Positions 63,545-64,000 of a stretch of 64,000 bases of DNA are shown piece after piece. The notes below the pieces were generated by a model that made no database searches, had not been told where the DNA came from, and saw only the letters and a program-made list of their open reading frames with translations. The position numbers were made by a program, and so were the translations under genes. Numbering within the stretch: the stretch's first letter is position 1; each line of letters starts with the position of its first letter. Source of the stretch: Clostridiales bacterium (GTDB taxonomy: Bacteria; Bacillota; Clostridia; Saccharofermentanales; Saccharofermentanaceae). The stretch is taken from NCBI GenBank assembly GCA_017545245.1, contig JAFWPB010000016.1:186001-250000 (forward strand), written 5' to 3'.

Positions 63545-63608
63545 TCATGTCTTAATTCTAAATTCCCTCCCGCGAGTGCTTTTCTGGAATGGGCACAGGG
63601 AGGGAATT
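63529..63608 (+). ncRNA. Candidate palindrome-regulated small RNA
   Basis: Expected transcript from about 63529 to the end of a hairpin with perfect 11-bp arms AATTCCCTCCC (63561-63571) and GGGAGGGAATT (63598-63608), enclosing a second GTGC/GCAC stem. No ribosome binding site or frame longer than a few codons is present. The CCCUCCC stretch could pair with Shine-Dalgarno sequences, as the C-rich segments of iron-responsive small RNAs in other Firmicutes do. The T tract after the hairpin is weak (AATTATT), so the 3' end is uncertain. It could instead be only the xylA terminator. Confidence 0.45.
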
Positions 63609-63655
63609 AATTATTCTAAATAGTTTCACATCGATTCTTCGTCAAATATACGAAA

Positions 63656-63697
63656 GAAACGGTCCTGTCAGTGATATCCTCACCGCAGGACCGTTTC
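63656..63697 (-). terminator. Intrinsic terminator of enolase
   Basis: Perfect 12-bp stem GAAACGGTCCTG / CAGGACCGTTTC with an inner GTGA/TCAC stem, 25 bp past the enolase stop, followed on the minus strand by TTTCTTTCG. Confidence 0.8.
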
Positions 63698-63721
63698 AGC
63701 GTATATCTTTTCCTAGAAGAG

Positions 63722-64000
<279 letters not shown>

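Overview
The window looks like chromosomal DNA of a strictly anaerobic, low-to-mid GC member of the Clostridia (Eubacteriales), possibly a gut or rumen Lachnospiraceae/Oscillospiraceae-type organism. The basis is an oxygen-defence set without catalase (flavodiiron protein fused to rubredoxin, reverse rubrerythrin, PerR-like repressor), secreted proteins with DUF4214 and InlB-type repeats, Thr-Pro linkers, an MptD-family ECF transporter, and AGGAGG-type ribosome binding sites. No rRNA, tRNA, CRISPR array, transposase or phage gene is visible. Genus is inference.

Layout. 0-5.6 kb: an ABC-2 exporter with a NarL-type two-component system, arranged like Bacillus LnrLMN-LnrJK. 5.7-8.6 kb: GH16 glucanase lipoprotein, divergent AraC regulator, acyl-CoA thioesterase. 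8.7-18.1 kb: two large secreted DUF4214 proteins, a membrane-anchored surface protein, FprA, rubrerythrin and a PerR-like regulator. A striking 41-bp-phased array of seven palindromic TTTTTCCAACC/GGTTGGAAAAA units lies upstream of the surface-protein gene. 18.2-26.6 kb: a nucleotide second-messenger block (LacI-like sensor/GGDEF/EAL protein, a decayed sensor gene, an MBL-GAF-GGDEF fusion, a CHASE2 adenylate cyclase, a FecR protein). 26.7-33.5 kb: CtpE-like P-type ATPase, then a MoxR/DUF58/transglutaminase operon.

33.6-63.5 kb is a metal- or tetrapyrrole/siderophore-type transport island: an ECF importer, three heterodimeric ABC exporter-fold pairs, FeoAB with an HMA protein and phosphoglycerate mutase, two FtsX/MacB-type ABC systems, two AraC regulators, two paralogous TetR regulators, an alpha/beta hydrolase and xylose isomerase. 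Most promoters in this island carry the same 16-bp palindrome, GTTAGC-N4-GCTAAC, usually just downstream of or overlapping the -10 box. None of these sites was found outside the island. One copy follows a strong promoter placed directly behind xylA and reads into a short hairpin-terminated stretch with no gene: a candidate small RNA of the same regulon. The window ends inside an enolase gene.

Best leads: the phased array at 16649-16922, the palindrome regulon with its candidate small RNA and metal-sparing logic, the pair of structured elements at 1910-2139, and the MBL-GAF-GGDEF/adenylate cyclase operon.
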